A DNA stretch of 64,000 nt, from NCBI RefSeq assembly GCF_023078275.1, contig NC_062979.1, forward strand, positions 24,905,848 to 24,969,847, in the 5' to 3' direction. Source of the stretch: Leguminivora glycinivorella. Its lineage: Eukaryota > Arthropoda > Insecta > Lepidoptera > Tortricidae. The notes below the pieces were generated by a model. It was not told the DNA's origin, ran no database searches, and saw only the letters and a program-made list of their open reading frames with translations. Shown here piece by piece: positions 10,032 through 22,128 of the stretch (within the stretch, counting starts at the first letter, position 1; every line of letters starts with the position of its first letter). The position numbers were made by a program, and so were the translations under genes.

Positions 10032-10221
10032 CATCCCATGAGGAACACCGTTAAGGTATAGGCGAGTATTTTCTCCGGCACACTGGCGTCGGAGGTGGAT
10101 GACCTGCTGGCCAGCTGCGCCCACAGCAGCCAGCAGACGCCGGCGCCGCCTGCTGCACCCCCCACCACCATGTACACCGGGATCCGCGGCTCGGCGGGGC
10201 AGTCGCGGATGTATTGGACTC
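10032..10221 (-). CDS. TMEM272-like gene, coding exon 5 (membrane core)
   Basis: A 190-bp exon with acceptor CCGCAG (10222-10227) and donor GTGAGT (10026-10031). It starts by completing a Gly codon begun in exon 4 and ends two bases into the next codon. The translation begins VQYIRDCPAEPRIPVYMVVG and continues through a Gly/Ala-rich hydrophobic stretch (second membrane segment), a polar loop (QLASRSSTSD) and the start of a third hydrophobic stretch (ILAYTLTVFLMG). The Asp-Cys-Pro...Ile-Pro-x-Tyr arrangement next to a membrane segment is what I recall of the TMEM272-like family. The next exon, which should carry the rest of the third membrane segment and the C-terminus, was not found to the left. 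The exon is GC-rich against an AT-rich intron background, as are exons 1-3. Confidence 0.85.
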
Positions 10222-13200
10222 CTGCGGAATAAAATAAAATATTATGTAACCAGATTTGTTTTTAGGGTTCCGTAGTCAACTAGGAACAGTAGGAACCCTT
10301 ATAGTTTCGCCATGTCTGTCTGTCCGTCCGTCCGTCCGCGGATAATCTCAGTAACCGTTTGCACTAGAAAGCTGAAATTTGGTACCAATATGTATATCAA
10401 TCACGCCAACAAAGTGCAAAAATAAAAAATGAAAAAAAATGTTTTATTAGGGTACCCCCCCTACATGTAAAGTGGGGGCTGATATTTTTTTTCATTCCAA
10501 CCCCAACATGTGATATATTTTTGGATAGGTATTTAAAAATGAATAAGGGTTTACTAAGATCGTTTTTTGATAATATTTATATTTTCGGAAATAATCGCTC
10601 CTAAAGGAAAAAAAAGTGCGTCCCCCCCCTCTAACTTTTGAACCATAGGTTTAAAAAATATGAAAAAAATCACAAAAGTAGAACTTTATAAAGACTTTCT
10701 AGGAAAATTGTTTTGAACTTGATTGGTTCAGTAGTTTTTGAGAAAAACACGGAAAACTACGGAACCCTACACTGAGCGTGGCCCGACACGCTCTTGTTCG
10801 GTTTTTTATCATGCAGAAACGTCTGCGAGCGATATTACATATTTTTAAATGATATGAAAAATGGAAAAATTCACACCTCCGGCAGGACTCGAACCTGCGA
10901 CTCTGGCTTTGCCGAAGCCAGCCCGTTCCCAACTGCGCCACGGAGGCCTCCGCTATCATTTAAAAATATATTTGTAACCAGCTTTATCCCACGGCTTCGC
11001 CCGCGTTCTAATCTTGTTTCCCTATACAAACTTTGGACCCCCATTTCACCCCCTTAGGAGGTGAATTTTGAAAAATCCTTTCTTAGGGGCCCTTAGTGCG
11101 TTTTCACATTATCCGATCCGATACCGGATGTAGGACTGATATCCCATATATTGAAGCTGCCATCTTGGATTTTTGCCTTTGAAATCCTTCCGACATCCGA
11201 TATCGGATCGGATAGTGTGAAAACGTACTTACACCTTATGAGGAACCTACATGCCTAATTTGGAATCTCTAGGACCAGCGGTTGCGGCGGCTGTGCGTTG
11301 ATAGGTCAGTCAGTCAGTTTCTTCTTTTATATTTAGTAATACTTAAAGATTGTGGAATATAACAAAGAGACAGAGAGAGGGAGAGCCTGAGAGAGAGAGA
11401 GAGAGAGATTGAGTGTACGGAGTCTGGGCGTCGCGAGCACCTGAGGTCTCCTAAAGGACTCAAAACGTGTCGCAACAGTCGCGAAATAATGACGTGAGTT
11501 CCTTACAGTACAGCCGTGTAATTAAATATTTCAATACGCGTATTTCTCACGAAAGTTTTGTACATTCTAAGATAATGTTGTGAGAGAATGATACCTTGCA
11601 TGAAGATTATTGATCAAAATTTTCAGTTAAATGTTACAGTAATTTTGAGAATATTTTACAACGTATGTTACAGTGCTAAACCCACCAACGAAATTTACAA
11701 AATCTTTGATAAATTCTATGTTTTATGATTCAAAAATATTTACATCTTTACAAAAACTTTGTCGCGCTGATTTCAGGTACATGTCTATTATCTAACATGC
11801 AAGTGTCCTAATTGTCCGTGTATGCTTTCCGAAATCTGTAAACGCCAATATTCATTAAATTCGAATCGAGGGAAGGTCTGTCTTAGCGATGAAAAAAGCC
11901 GGAAAATTCCCGTTTTTTTCCATTTCCTTTGGTTTTTTTCAGAAATTTATGGAAAAAAACCGCGAATGTTTCGGCTCTTATTTTTCAAAAAAAAAAACAT
12001 GAAATATGAAAGAAATTTGTCATTGTTTGGACGGACACATACCAGACATAGAAAAATCGGTTATTGCCCGAACGATTTTATAAATTAATCTTTATTCGGG
12101 CAAATTTGCACCTACAAACGGGCTACACCGACGACATGGAAGCAGAAATGACTGAAATACAGACGGTCAACCAAATCTTGGCACTAAAAATGGCGCGAAA
12201 TTCGAATTTTCTATGGGAATTAATCCTTCGCCCTTACATTTTCAATAATTTTTTAAGTGTCGTCGATGATTCCGCCAACTTCAAGGTTTAAGAAGGCACG
12301 CGTTTTATGAAGACAATTCGCCGGTGAGCCCTATATTTTTCAAATTAACCGCCTTTTTTACTGCCAAGGTCAGTTGACCTGACCGTCAGTACATGATGAG
12401 AGTGAGAGTGATTAATAGAATATTAATTTTAATAATGTATTTGGTTTTTTAGGGTTCCGTAGTCAACTAGGAACCCTTATAGTTTCGCCATGTCTGTCTG
12501 TCCGTCCGTCCGTCCGTCCGTCCGTCCGTCCGTCCGTCCGTCCGTCCGTCCGTCCGTCCGTCCGTCCGTCCGCGGATAATCTCAGTAACCGTTAACACTA
12601 GAAAGCTGAAATTTGGTACCAATATGTACATGAATCACGCCGACAAAGTGCAAAAATAAAAAATGGAAAAAAATGTTTTATTAGGGTACCCCCCCTACAT
12701 GTAAAGTGGGGGCTGAATTTTTTTTTCATTCCAACCCTAACGTGTGATATATTGTTGGATAGGTATTTAAAAATGAATAAGAGTTTGCTAAGATCGTTTT
12801 TTGATAATATTTATATTTTCGGAAATAATCGCTCCTAAAGGAAAAAAAAGTGCGTCCCCCCCCTCTAACTTTTGAACCATATGTTTAAAAAATATGAAAA
12901 AAATCACAAAAGTAGAACTTTATAAATACTTTCTAGGAAAATTGTTTTGAACTTGATAGGTTCAGTAGTTTTTGAGAAAAATACGGAAAACTACGGAACC
13001 CTACACTGAGCGTGCCCCACACGCTCTTGGCCGGTTTTTCTTAAAAAACCCGAAAAATACCGAAAAAAACGAAAAATTCATAAACTTCGGGAAAAATCAT
13101 TTGATTTTTTCCGGTTTTTTCAACGCTAGTCTGTCTTAAAACACTGGCCCGGAATCCAAATACACCCTCTATATTCGAGTATACTGTGTAAGAATTCATT

Positions 13201-16200
13201 GGTAAATATTTAGAAGGTAATTGAGACTAAACCTCCCAACCCTTTAGTATTTCGCAGTAGATTGTTGCTACATAATGGATCGCCGGAATTACGGTCCGGT
13301 CCGCGTCCGGAATATATTATTAGTCCGGATTTAGTCCGGATACGTCCGGCACTGTAATTTCGGTGCAATGAATAAAAAAATTATGGATCATTGGCAGGGC
13401 CCGTAACTTTCATGCCGATGACATCAATTTGACGTCACGCTGCTTATAGAATGATTCAAATAGTTTTATTGTAATAATTAATCATTATTCATTAATCAAT
13501 TTTTATCATGTACAAATGACTTCAAAAGTAAGCCATTCATACGTGGAACAATTAATACCTACTTGATACGTGAAACGGAAAGGAAACAATTTGTTTTGTT
13601 TTAATAATTTATTGAAATATGGTAACAAACATATTTAATAAAATGAATGTAAAAAAATAAACAACTAATTTAATTTACTTTTCACGTATCAAGTATTTAT
13701 TATTTCACGAGTGAATAGATTAGTTTTGAAGTCATGATTAAAATGATTGATGAATAATGATTAATTATTAAATAAAACTCTTGAATCAACCTATATGCAG
13801 AGTGACGTCAAATTTATGTCATCGGCATAAAAGTTACTGGCACCGATCATGGTACTTGAAATACGGATGCTATCAGAATTGTATTGGCAAATTGAAGAGT
13901 AACGGTTGAAATCTGTGATACCGACCGTACCGTGCGTTTGAAATTATATTAAATACTTACACTAGCTTTTGCCCGCGGCTTCGCTCGTGAATTGCGAAAT
14001 GCTTCATACAAACTTCCATCCCCCATCTTAGGAAAGTGGGGGGTTATATTAAAAACACACATAAAGAAGCCTATGTCACTCTTCATCCCTTCGATCCATC
14101 TCTCCGTTTTGCCGTGAAAGACGGACAAACAAACAGACACACACACTTTCCCATTTACAATATTAATAATTATGGATATTACAATATTGAAAATGACTTC
14201 CATTAAGTAACTGATTATCTAACGTAACTATCATGTTATAGTACCTACATTACGATACAAATGCTGAAAAGAGGAAGTTCGCCACGAGTGGCGATAAATT
14301 AACTTTAAATCGACACGCTTTACGAATTTGTCTCTTCGCACGTGTATTATTGTACGACGTTTTCAGTACATATGGCCCTTGGAAATTTCGACATGACAAG
14401 TAATGAAGGAACCATCTTTGCGCACTTGTGAGGGAAAAATATTGTTTTTTAATAAAATACCTAAGGTACAGCGGGGCAAATCCCGACTGCCGGGCAATAG
14501 GCTACTTGCCTCCTAGTCAAATCAGCTTCTTTTTAAGAACTGTCAAAACGAATTTTAACGTCTTGCTAATATGGAATTAATATCAAATCGAATTGAGTGA
14601 CGTCACGGTCAACTCAGTTACTTTATATTATATATTTCTACCAGACTTGTCAACCCGTGGAACGAGCTCCCGCCAAAATTCAAAATGGCCGCAAGTGCCC
14701 AGCGAATTTGAGTAGAAAAACTTGAGGTCACCTTTTGATACTTAATTTGAAATTGTGCATAAATGTTTTATAATGATATAACATATGTTTATAAAATTAA
14801 AGTATCAATTTAAATTTATAATTTTGATGAATGCATGAATGTATCGTAGTAGATAGGTACCTATCTACAGTATCTATTTATTTTTACATGTAGGTCACTT
14901 TCCAGAAGGCATAAGTCTAAAATCGATAATACATTAAATTTAAGTACCTCGTAATTGCAACTTAAGTTATTATAGCACTTAAAAGTTATTACTTTGAATA
15001 AAATATTAAAATGTACAACAGTAACTTTATTATTGCTTTAGAAACACTAAACATTATTATTTCGTTAGCACAGGCAGTAATGGCGGTATATAATACACTT
15101 ATACAGGCTAAAAACTTAAATGGGACGATAATCAAAATTTGGGAACTTTTAAAAATCTTATTTGAATCATCGTGAATTGCGATTCGTCATCAAAAAATTA
15201 AAGATTATACATAAGTATGTATGTATACACATAAATATACCCTTAGCTGTATTCCCATGAGGAGTAAGCAAAGCAAAGCAGTATACAGTAAAGCACAGTC
15301 AGGTGTGGTAAAATTCAAAATCCGTCACTAAACGGACAATGATGATTAAATTGATATTTACCACCTCCCCCCAGTTATTTAAAACTATTACTACTAGTTT
15401 TTGCCCGCAGCTTCGCTCGCGTAATTCGAAAGTTGTGGAATTATCCATACAAACTTCCACCCCGTTTTAGGGATGTAGGGGGTTAGAAAAGACAAAAACT
15501 AGCCTATGTCACTCTCTATCCCTTCAACTATCACCACTTTAAAAGTCACGTCAATTCGTCGCTCCGTTTTGCCGTGAAAAACGGACAAACACAGACACAC
15601 ATGCTTTCCAATTTATATTATGCCACAGTTTCGTTTTCTTTTAACCCCTTATTTGCCAAGAGTGGCACTGAAGCTTTCGCTAGTTTCAAGTGCTCTGCCT
15701 ACCCCTTTATGGGATACAGGCGTGATTGTATGTATGTATGTATTATAAATATTAGTACCTACCTACATAAGTATTATGTATTAACACTCTGTATAGTGAC
15801 AACAAACTAAAGACTTAATAGAATGGAGCAAATGTTTTGCTTTCAGTCGATTTGTCGAGGGCAAATGTTTGCGACGCTCCCGGCAATCAGACCCTCTACC
15901 ACGGGATCTTCACATTTTACAATACGTTACAGTAAACGGCCATAAAAAATGTACAACGGTCTTTGGAAAGAGACAATTAACGCAAGAAAGAGACAACGCT
16001 CTACGAAGACAAAAAACCGTCGTGTATTCTTTATGGCCGTTAAGTTTACTGTACTCGACTTAATCGAGAGCGTAAGCGTCCCAGAAAAAGTACTTGATGT
16101 ATTTTTTGGCTATCCTTGTATGTCACGGCGTACTTATTACGCCGCGTCTTGCGTGAGCGACGAACCCGCGACGGCGACGCGATGCGATGCGATGCGACGA

Positions 16201-19200
16201 AATCAAACCTTCTATCTCTATGGACTTGTCTTAGGTGGGCGACGGAACGCGACGGCGATGCGACGCGACGAACTAGCGATGAACATGCGAATGTTAAGCG
16301 ACGCGATGCGACGCGATGCGATCAAACCGCTGTGTTCATATGGGAGTGTCTTGCGTAAGCGACGGCCCGCGACGGCCCGCGACGGCGATGCGACGCGATG
16401 CGATGGCGATGGGCGCGCGATCAAGCTATTTGATTTTTAGAAGCAAATTCAATACGTAGAGAGGTCGGACTAGAGAAATAACGATTGATTACTAGTCTCA
16501 CATTTCATTCTTTATATTTTCTTATAATAAAAATTCAAAATATTCAAATTAACATAAGTTGACCAAAGGAGTAATGTGCCTAAAAAGTAAGGAAATTACA
16601 ACTTTTGTAACTTGTATTGACAGCCTTTGATTATGTACACGGTGATACGAGATTGTCTGCGTAAAATATTAAAATTTAAGTGTGAACTAAAAATATGAAA
16701 CACTAGTGCGATGACCTTACGATATATGTACTAGCACTTGACTTTGGTGAATAGGATTACAAAATTAACTAGTTATTACAACGGGCTCGTAGCCTAGCGG
16801 TTTCGACGTCTGGACGCCGCGCCAGCGGTGTGAGTTCGAACCTCGGCTGAGGCGTGCTTTTGCAGTTTTATTTTTGTTTCTTTTATTTTCTATTATTTGA
16901 TTGTTTACTTTTTTCTTTCTGTAAGAATCTTCATTCTTATTTTTATTTTATTTTTAATAACTCCGGCTTTTATACTAACAAGGAAAGGTACCCATACAAA
17001 AAAATATATAATTAGACTACTCTTTAAGGGGCGTTCATTGTAATTCCTGCGATTCCTGCATTTATTGTAACTCTTAAATAATAATATTATCCTAAACCAG
17101 AACTTGTTGTTGCCATATAAAAAAAAAATACATATAAGACATATACCTTTGTGTCGATAGATATTTTTCAGTACAGATGGTGTTTTTTTTACGCACTAGT
17201 GCGAGAAGTGGTGCATTATATGCCAGGTCGAAACTTCGGAGGCTCATCTGTACTGAAAAACGTCGTACGATACACGTGCGAAAAGGAAATTCGTAACTCG
17301 TGTCGGGAGTGTTTTAATTTATCGCCACTCGTTTCGAACTTCCTTTTTTACGCACTTGTATCGTAATGTACTATTTTAAAGCACATAAAATTCGAATAAA
17401 ATACACTGCTGACACGGGCCCGCTCACTGCTGGGTGGCTAGCCGAATGGCACAATCGCTCACGAAACGCTCACGAAACGAAGCGCTAGTAGATATCTATC
17501 TCTATCGCGCTTGCGTATTGGCGCGACAGAGCCAGCGGCGTATCGCTTTCGTTTGGCGTCGGAGAAATGCCATTCGGCTACGGGGCCAGTTCAGTCTGCG
17601 CCCAGCGCTCATAGACAGTGGACCTACGTTCGATAGTCCGGCGCACCGTGCTCTCGTAAGCGTAAGCAGCTAGATAGTTCTGAGAAGTGCTGTATAGGTA
17701 CTGCGACTAAACAAATCTTGATCCTGTTGGTGGCAAACAGGCATACGGTCCGCCTGATTTTTACACATGCAATTTTATCCAAGAAATTTTACTTGAAATC
17801 TGATGAGAGTTTGAATTATTATTATATTTCGGGACCAGGGGACCGATTTTTGAGTCTCACGCGTTCGAATTCAGAAAATTGTCACTGAAAATACTAAGCA
17901 ATTCACTGTTTTTAACCGGTATTTTAGTGACAAATCCCATATGTGAAATTCAAAAACCGGCCCCCAGGATGAGGTTCTGGGTTTCATGGTGGAGTCAGGA
18001 TATGGTCAACAAAACTGCTATTTTACTCATAATAACTCCACTATGTTTGGGCTTATTACATTTGGGCTGATGAGCAGCGTCGATCTCGATGATGTCCAAG
18101 GTCACATGATCGAGTCAGGAAATGAATAACAGAACTGCTATTCTACTTATCGTAACTCGACCATGTTTGATCTCATTAGCCGGGCCAATAACACATGTAA
18201 TTTTTTGCACACAGCTCAGCTCTTTGAAACTGTTTATTTTAAGTTACTTACAATTAATAGGTACCATATAATAATAATATATTCTTATCTCTTGTAAACT
18301 TTACAAAAAAGTTAACACATGAAACCAAAAGAATTGTTACTAGCAATTAAATTCAAAACTATCAAGATCATTCTTGCCTGTGTGTTGCGTTACCGGTGGC
18401 TCGCGTACCGAGCACCAACGCCATCTATCAATGGCTATTTCACGAAATTGATGAACGCTCTAAGGAATAAGGGCTCTTAGTGTAGTGGTTATGCCAGTCG
18501 ACACTAGATGGCAGCATTAAAAAACACTGGGTTACACTGTATGACATTTTTTCATTTCAACATTAAGTATATTTACTTAATGTTGAAATGAAAAAATGTC
18601 ATACAGTGTAACCCAGTGTTTTTTAATGCTGCCATCATCATGCTATTGCATTCGTTATAAGTAAATAGTATACGTTAATTCGTCGCTCAGTTTTGCCGTG
18701 AAGGACGGACAAATAAATAGACACACACACACTTTCCCGTTTATAATATTAGTATGGATTAAAATAAACATTAAGTTAATAAAAACAAAATGCAGTATTA
18801 TTGTGTGCTACTTAAAACTTTCCTTGTTAGTATAAAACCCGGAGTTCTTAAAAAAAAATAAGAAAGTAGAATCTTAGAGAAAGAAATAAGCAGGTAAACA
18901 AAATCAAATAATCCATACTGATTAAACTGGAAAGTGTATGTGTGTCTGTTTGTTTGTCCGTCTTTCAAGAGAAGCCGCGGGCAAAAGCTAGTAGAACATA
19001 AAAGAAAAAAAGTAAATAAAAATGCAAAAAGATTGCGTGAGCCGAGATTCGAACTCACGACACTCATGGCGCAAACGATTCCACCTAGAAGTCAAACCCG
19101 CTAGACCATTTGCACATTGTGAAAGACGGCGAATCTTGTGATTCTAATCACCAAAATGCTAGTGCCGACGTTTCGCGCGATGGATACGCGATGACCTTGA

Positions 19201-22093
19201 GCCATCGCCGTCGCATCGCGTCGCATCGCGTCGCGTCGCGTCGCGTCGCCCGTCGCTCACGCAAGACGGAGCGTTAACCCCCGACGCAAAAACGACGGGG
19301 TGTTATAAGTTTGACATGTCTGTCTGTTTGTCTGTCAGTTTGTCTGTATGTTTGTCTGTATGTTTGTCTGTCTGCTTTCCTGTCTGTTTGTCTGTCTGTT
19401 TGTCTGTCTGTTTTTCTGTCTGGTTGTCTGTCTGTTTGTCTGTCTGTCTGTGTCTGTGTCTGTTTGTGGCATCATAGCTCCCGAACGGATGCACCGATTT
19501 AGATTTAGTTTTTTTTGTTTGAAAACTGAATTAGTCGGGAGTGTTCTTAGCCATATTCCATGAAAATCGGTCCACTATGTAGGGTTTTTTTTTCAAAATT
19601 TTACTAGACTACGGCACATCTCGGACACTGGCGATCAAATATATGAAAGAGGCGCGTTCCTAGCACACATTCTAAGCTCGTGTAGGTGAACGCGTACCAT
19701 GCTTGTATGAGTGAGATATGACAGGTCGATTGTTCGCGTTTTTGACAGGCGGTAACTGTCAGGTAACTGAGAGGGGGTGGGCGTCACTTTCAGCGGGGAG
19801 CGGGAGTGGCCATACTGTACGATAGTACTCTTTATTATACTGTGACTACGGGTACAAAACTCGAGTTTTCAACTCTCATAAAAACAGAATAACGTTCCGA
19901 ATTCAAAAACGGAAAAATTGGTCTGGGTCTTACGAGTCTATAGTAATTTAATTATAATTAACTTTGTGAACCGCTGTTGACTTTCTCCATTCAAAGGATG
20001 TTGCATACAAATGACGACCGGTCTAGTCTAGCGCGTAGTGACCCTGCCTGTTTAGCCGCGGTCCCGGGTTCGAAACCCGGTAAGGGCATTTATTTGTGTG
20101 ATGAACACAGATATTTGTTCCTGAGCCATGGATGTTTTCTTATATAATATATCGTTGTCTTTAGTAGGTACCCACAACACAAGCATTCTTGAGCTTATCG
20201 TGGGACTCAGTTAGTAAGTCCTATAATATTTCTTTTTTTATTATTTAAATGTCAATAACTCAGGGTAGCGGTTTTGAGCTCGACGTAATATTGCCTGAGG
20301 CGGTAATAACGCAATGTACTCGTACATTGTTTTTATTTTGTATTTGGCCAACTTTAACAATTTAGCTGAGCTAAGTAAAATAAAGGAAGTACCTATACAA
20401 TATTAAAGACAAATTTGTGTAAAAGAAAACATTTTCGGATGTACACATGATATTGAAATGATATCAAAATGATGTCAGTTATTTCCCGGGCTTTTTTTTT
20501 TTCATTTTATTTCACTGGCTCAGCGACTTAAAAAGGATCTTGGCCTCCGACACAAGAGATCGCCACTCTGCCCTATCCTGCGCCACTTCACGCCAGTTGG
20601 GTACACCGAGTGCGGACAGGTCTTTCAGGGCTTCCTCGCACCAGCGATATCTGGGACGCCCACGCGGACGTTTTCCACCCGGGAGTCCCACATATGCTCT
20701 AGACTTTTTAATGTACCTACGGAAAAGTCCAAGCGAAAGGAATGTTCAAATGAGAACCAACCGATACCATTCTGTACACACCCATAGCTAAAACAGCATA
20801 GGTTTAATAGTTATTTGTTATACAAGGGGGCAAAGTTGTATTTTAACGCCGAGTGTGGAATTGAAAAACGAGCAAGTGAAAGGATTTTATAGTTGAGAAT
20901 AGAATCCTGAACTTGCGAGTTTTTAAACACACGAGAAGTAAAATACATTTGCATCCGAGTGCAACGCAAAACTTTTCCCCTCACTATAGCGAGGAAACTA
21001 CAACGCAAAAAATGTGTTCATCACTGCTTCCAGTAGTTCTACAGGTGGTAAATCATCTTTATTACTAGATTCACCTACTGTAATCAATTTTAAAGCAGTT
21101 AATTTGACTTTATTCAAGGTCAAATTACTTTACCCACTAGTGGATAAAATGCGTTTTTACCCGCTGGTATTAAAGGACAAAACACGTGTTTCCGAGCTAG
21201 TGAGGGGAAAAATAATTTCAGCTAGCAACGCTCCGAGGGTTTTTGATGGAACTCTGAGTGGGTAACTAATGCCATTTCCAGTTTGTTACAGTTTGAATTG
21301 CATGGGCAGCTAATCGTTTACCATCAGGCTATCCATCTATCCATTTGCCTATATCATAAACATACATACAATCACGCCTGTGTGCTATAAAGGGGTAGGC
21401 AGAGCACATGAAACTACTAAAGCTTCAGTGCCACTCTTGGCAAATAAGGGGTTGAAAGAAAACGAAACTGTGACATTGCAGTGACAGGTTGCCAGCCTCT
21501 CGCCTACGCCACAATTTAACCCATATCCTATAGTCGCCTTCTACGACCCCCACGGGAAGAAAGGGGGTGGTGAATTTCTAAACCCGTCACCACACAGGTA
21601 TAAAATACCAATATCATAATAATACCAATAAATTCTCCGAAACCACATCAGAATTTCAAATATCATTGACGGAGTGATCCATCAGAGCCCATATTATTAA
21701 ACACTAGCCTTTCCCCGCGGCTTCGCTCGCGTTAAATTCGAAAATTACGGAATGCTCCATACAAACTTCCACCCCCCCATTTTAGGGAAGTGGGGGGGTT
21801 AGAAAGAGACAAAAAGTAGCCTATGTCACTCTCCATCTCTTCAACTATTTCCATCTAAAAAATCACATCAATTCGTCGCTCCGTTTTGCCGTTAAAGACG
21901 GACAAACAAACAGACACACCGTGGCGTGGCCGTGGCGTGTGAGCGACGGCCATTGTTCTTCATGGAGCGCCTATGACGAGAACTTTTTCTCTTATTTCAC
22001 TTTGTTGGTAAAATATTTAGGCACGTACTTTACATTGCGACGTTGAATTTTTAACCCCCGACGCAAAAACGACGGGGTGTTATAAGTTTGACG

Positions 22094-22128
<35 letters not shown>

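Noticed and set aside
9900..10124. A 74-codon minus-strand gene
   Set aside because: The frame runs out of frame through exon 5 and in frame only through its partial copy; it is an artefact of the tandem exon duplication.
10873..10948. A functional tRNA gene on the minus strand
   Set aside because: Acceptor and T arms look good, but the anticodon loop has C at the U33 position, the D stem does not pair well and the unit is repeated with flanking sequence as a retroposon.
15949..16440. 163-codon frame and its antisense partner
   Set aside because: Low-complexity GCGATGCGAC repeat with three tandem units; open on both strands, no conserved motif, no splice context.
16783..16860. A tRNA gene
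   Set aside because: A and B boxes are present but stems do not close; interpreted as a SINE head.
19303..19563. Cys/Leu/Val-rich and Gln/Thr-rich frames on both strands
   Set aside because: They are translations of the TGTCTGTT microsatellite in a family A copy; all frames are open because the array has no stop codons.
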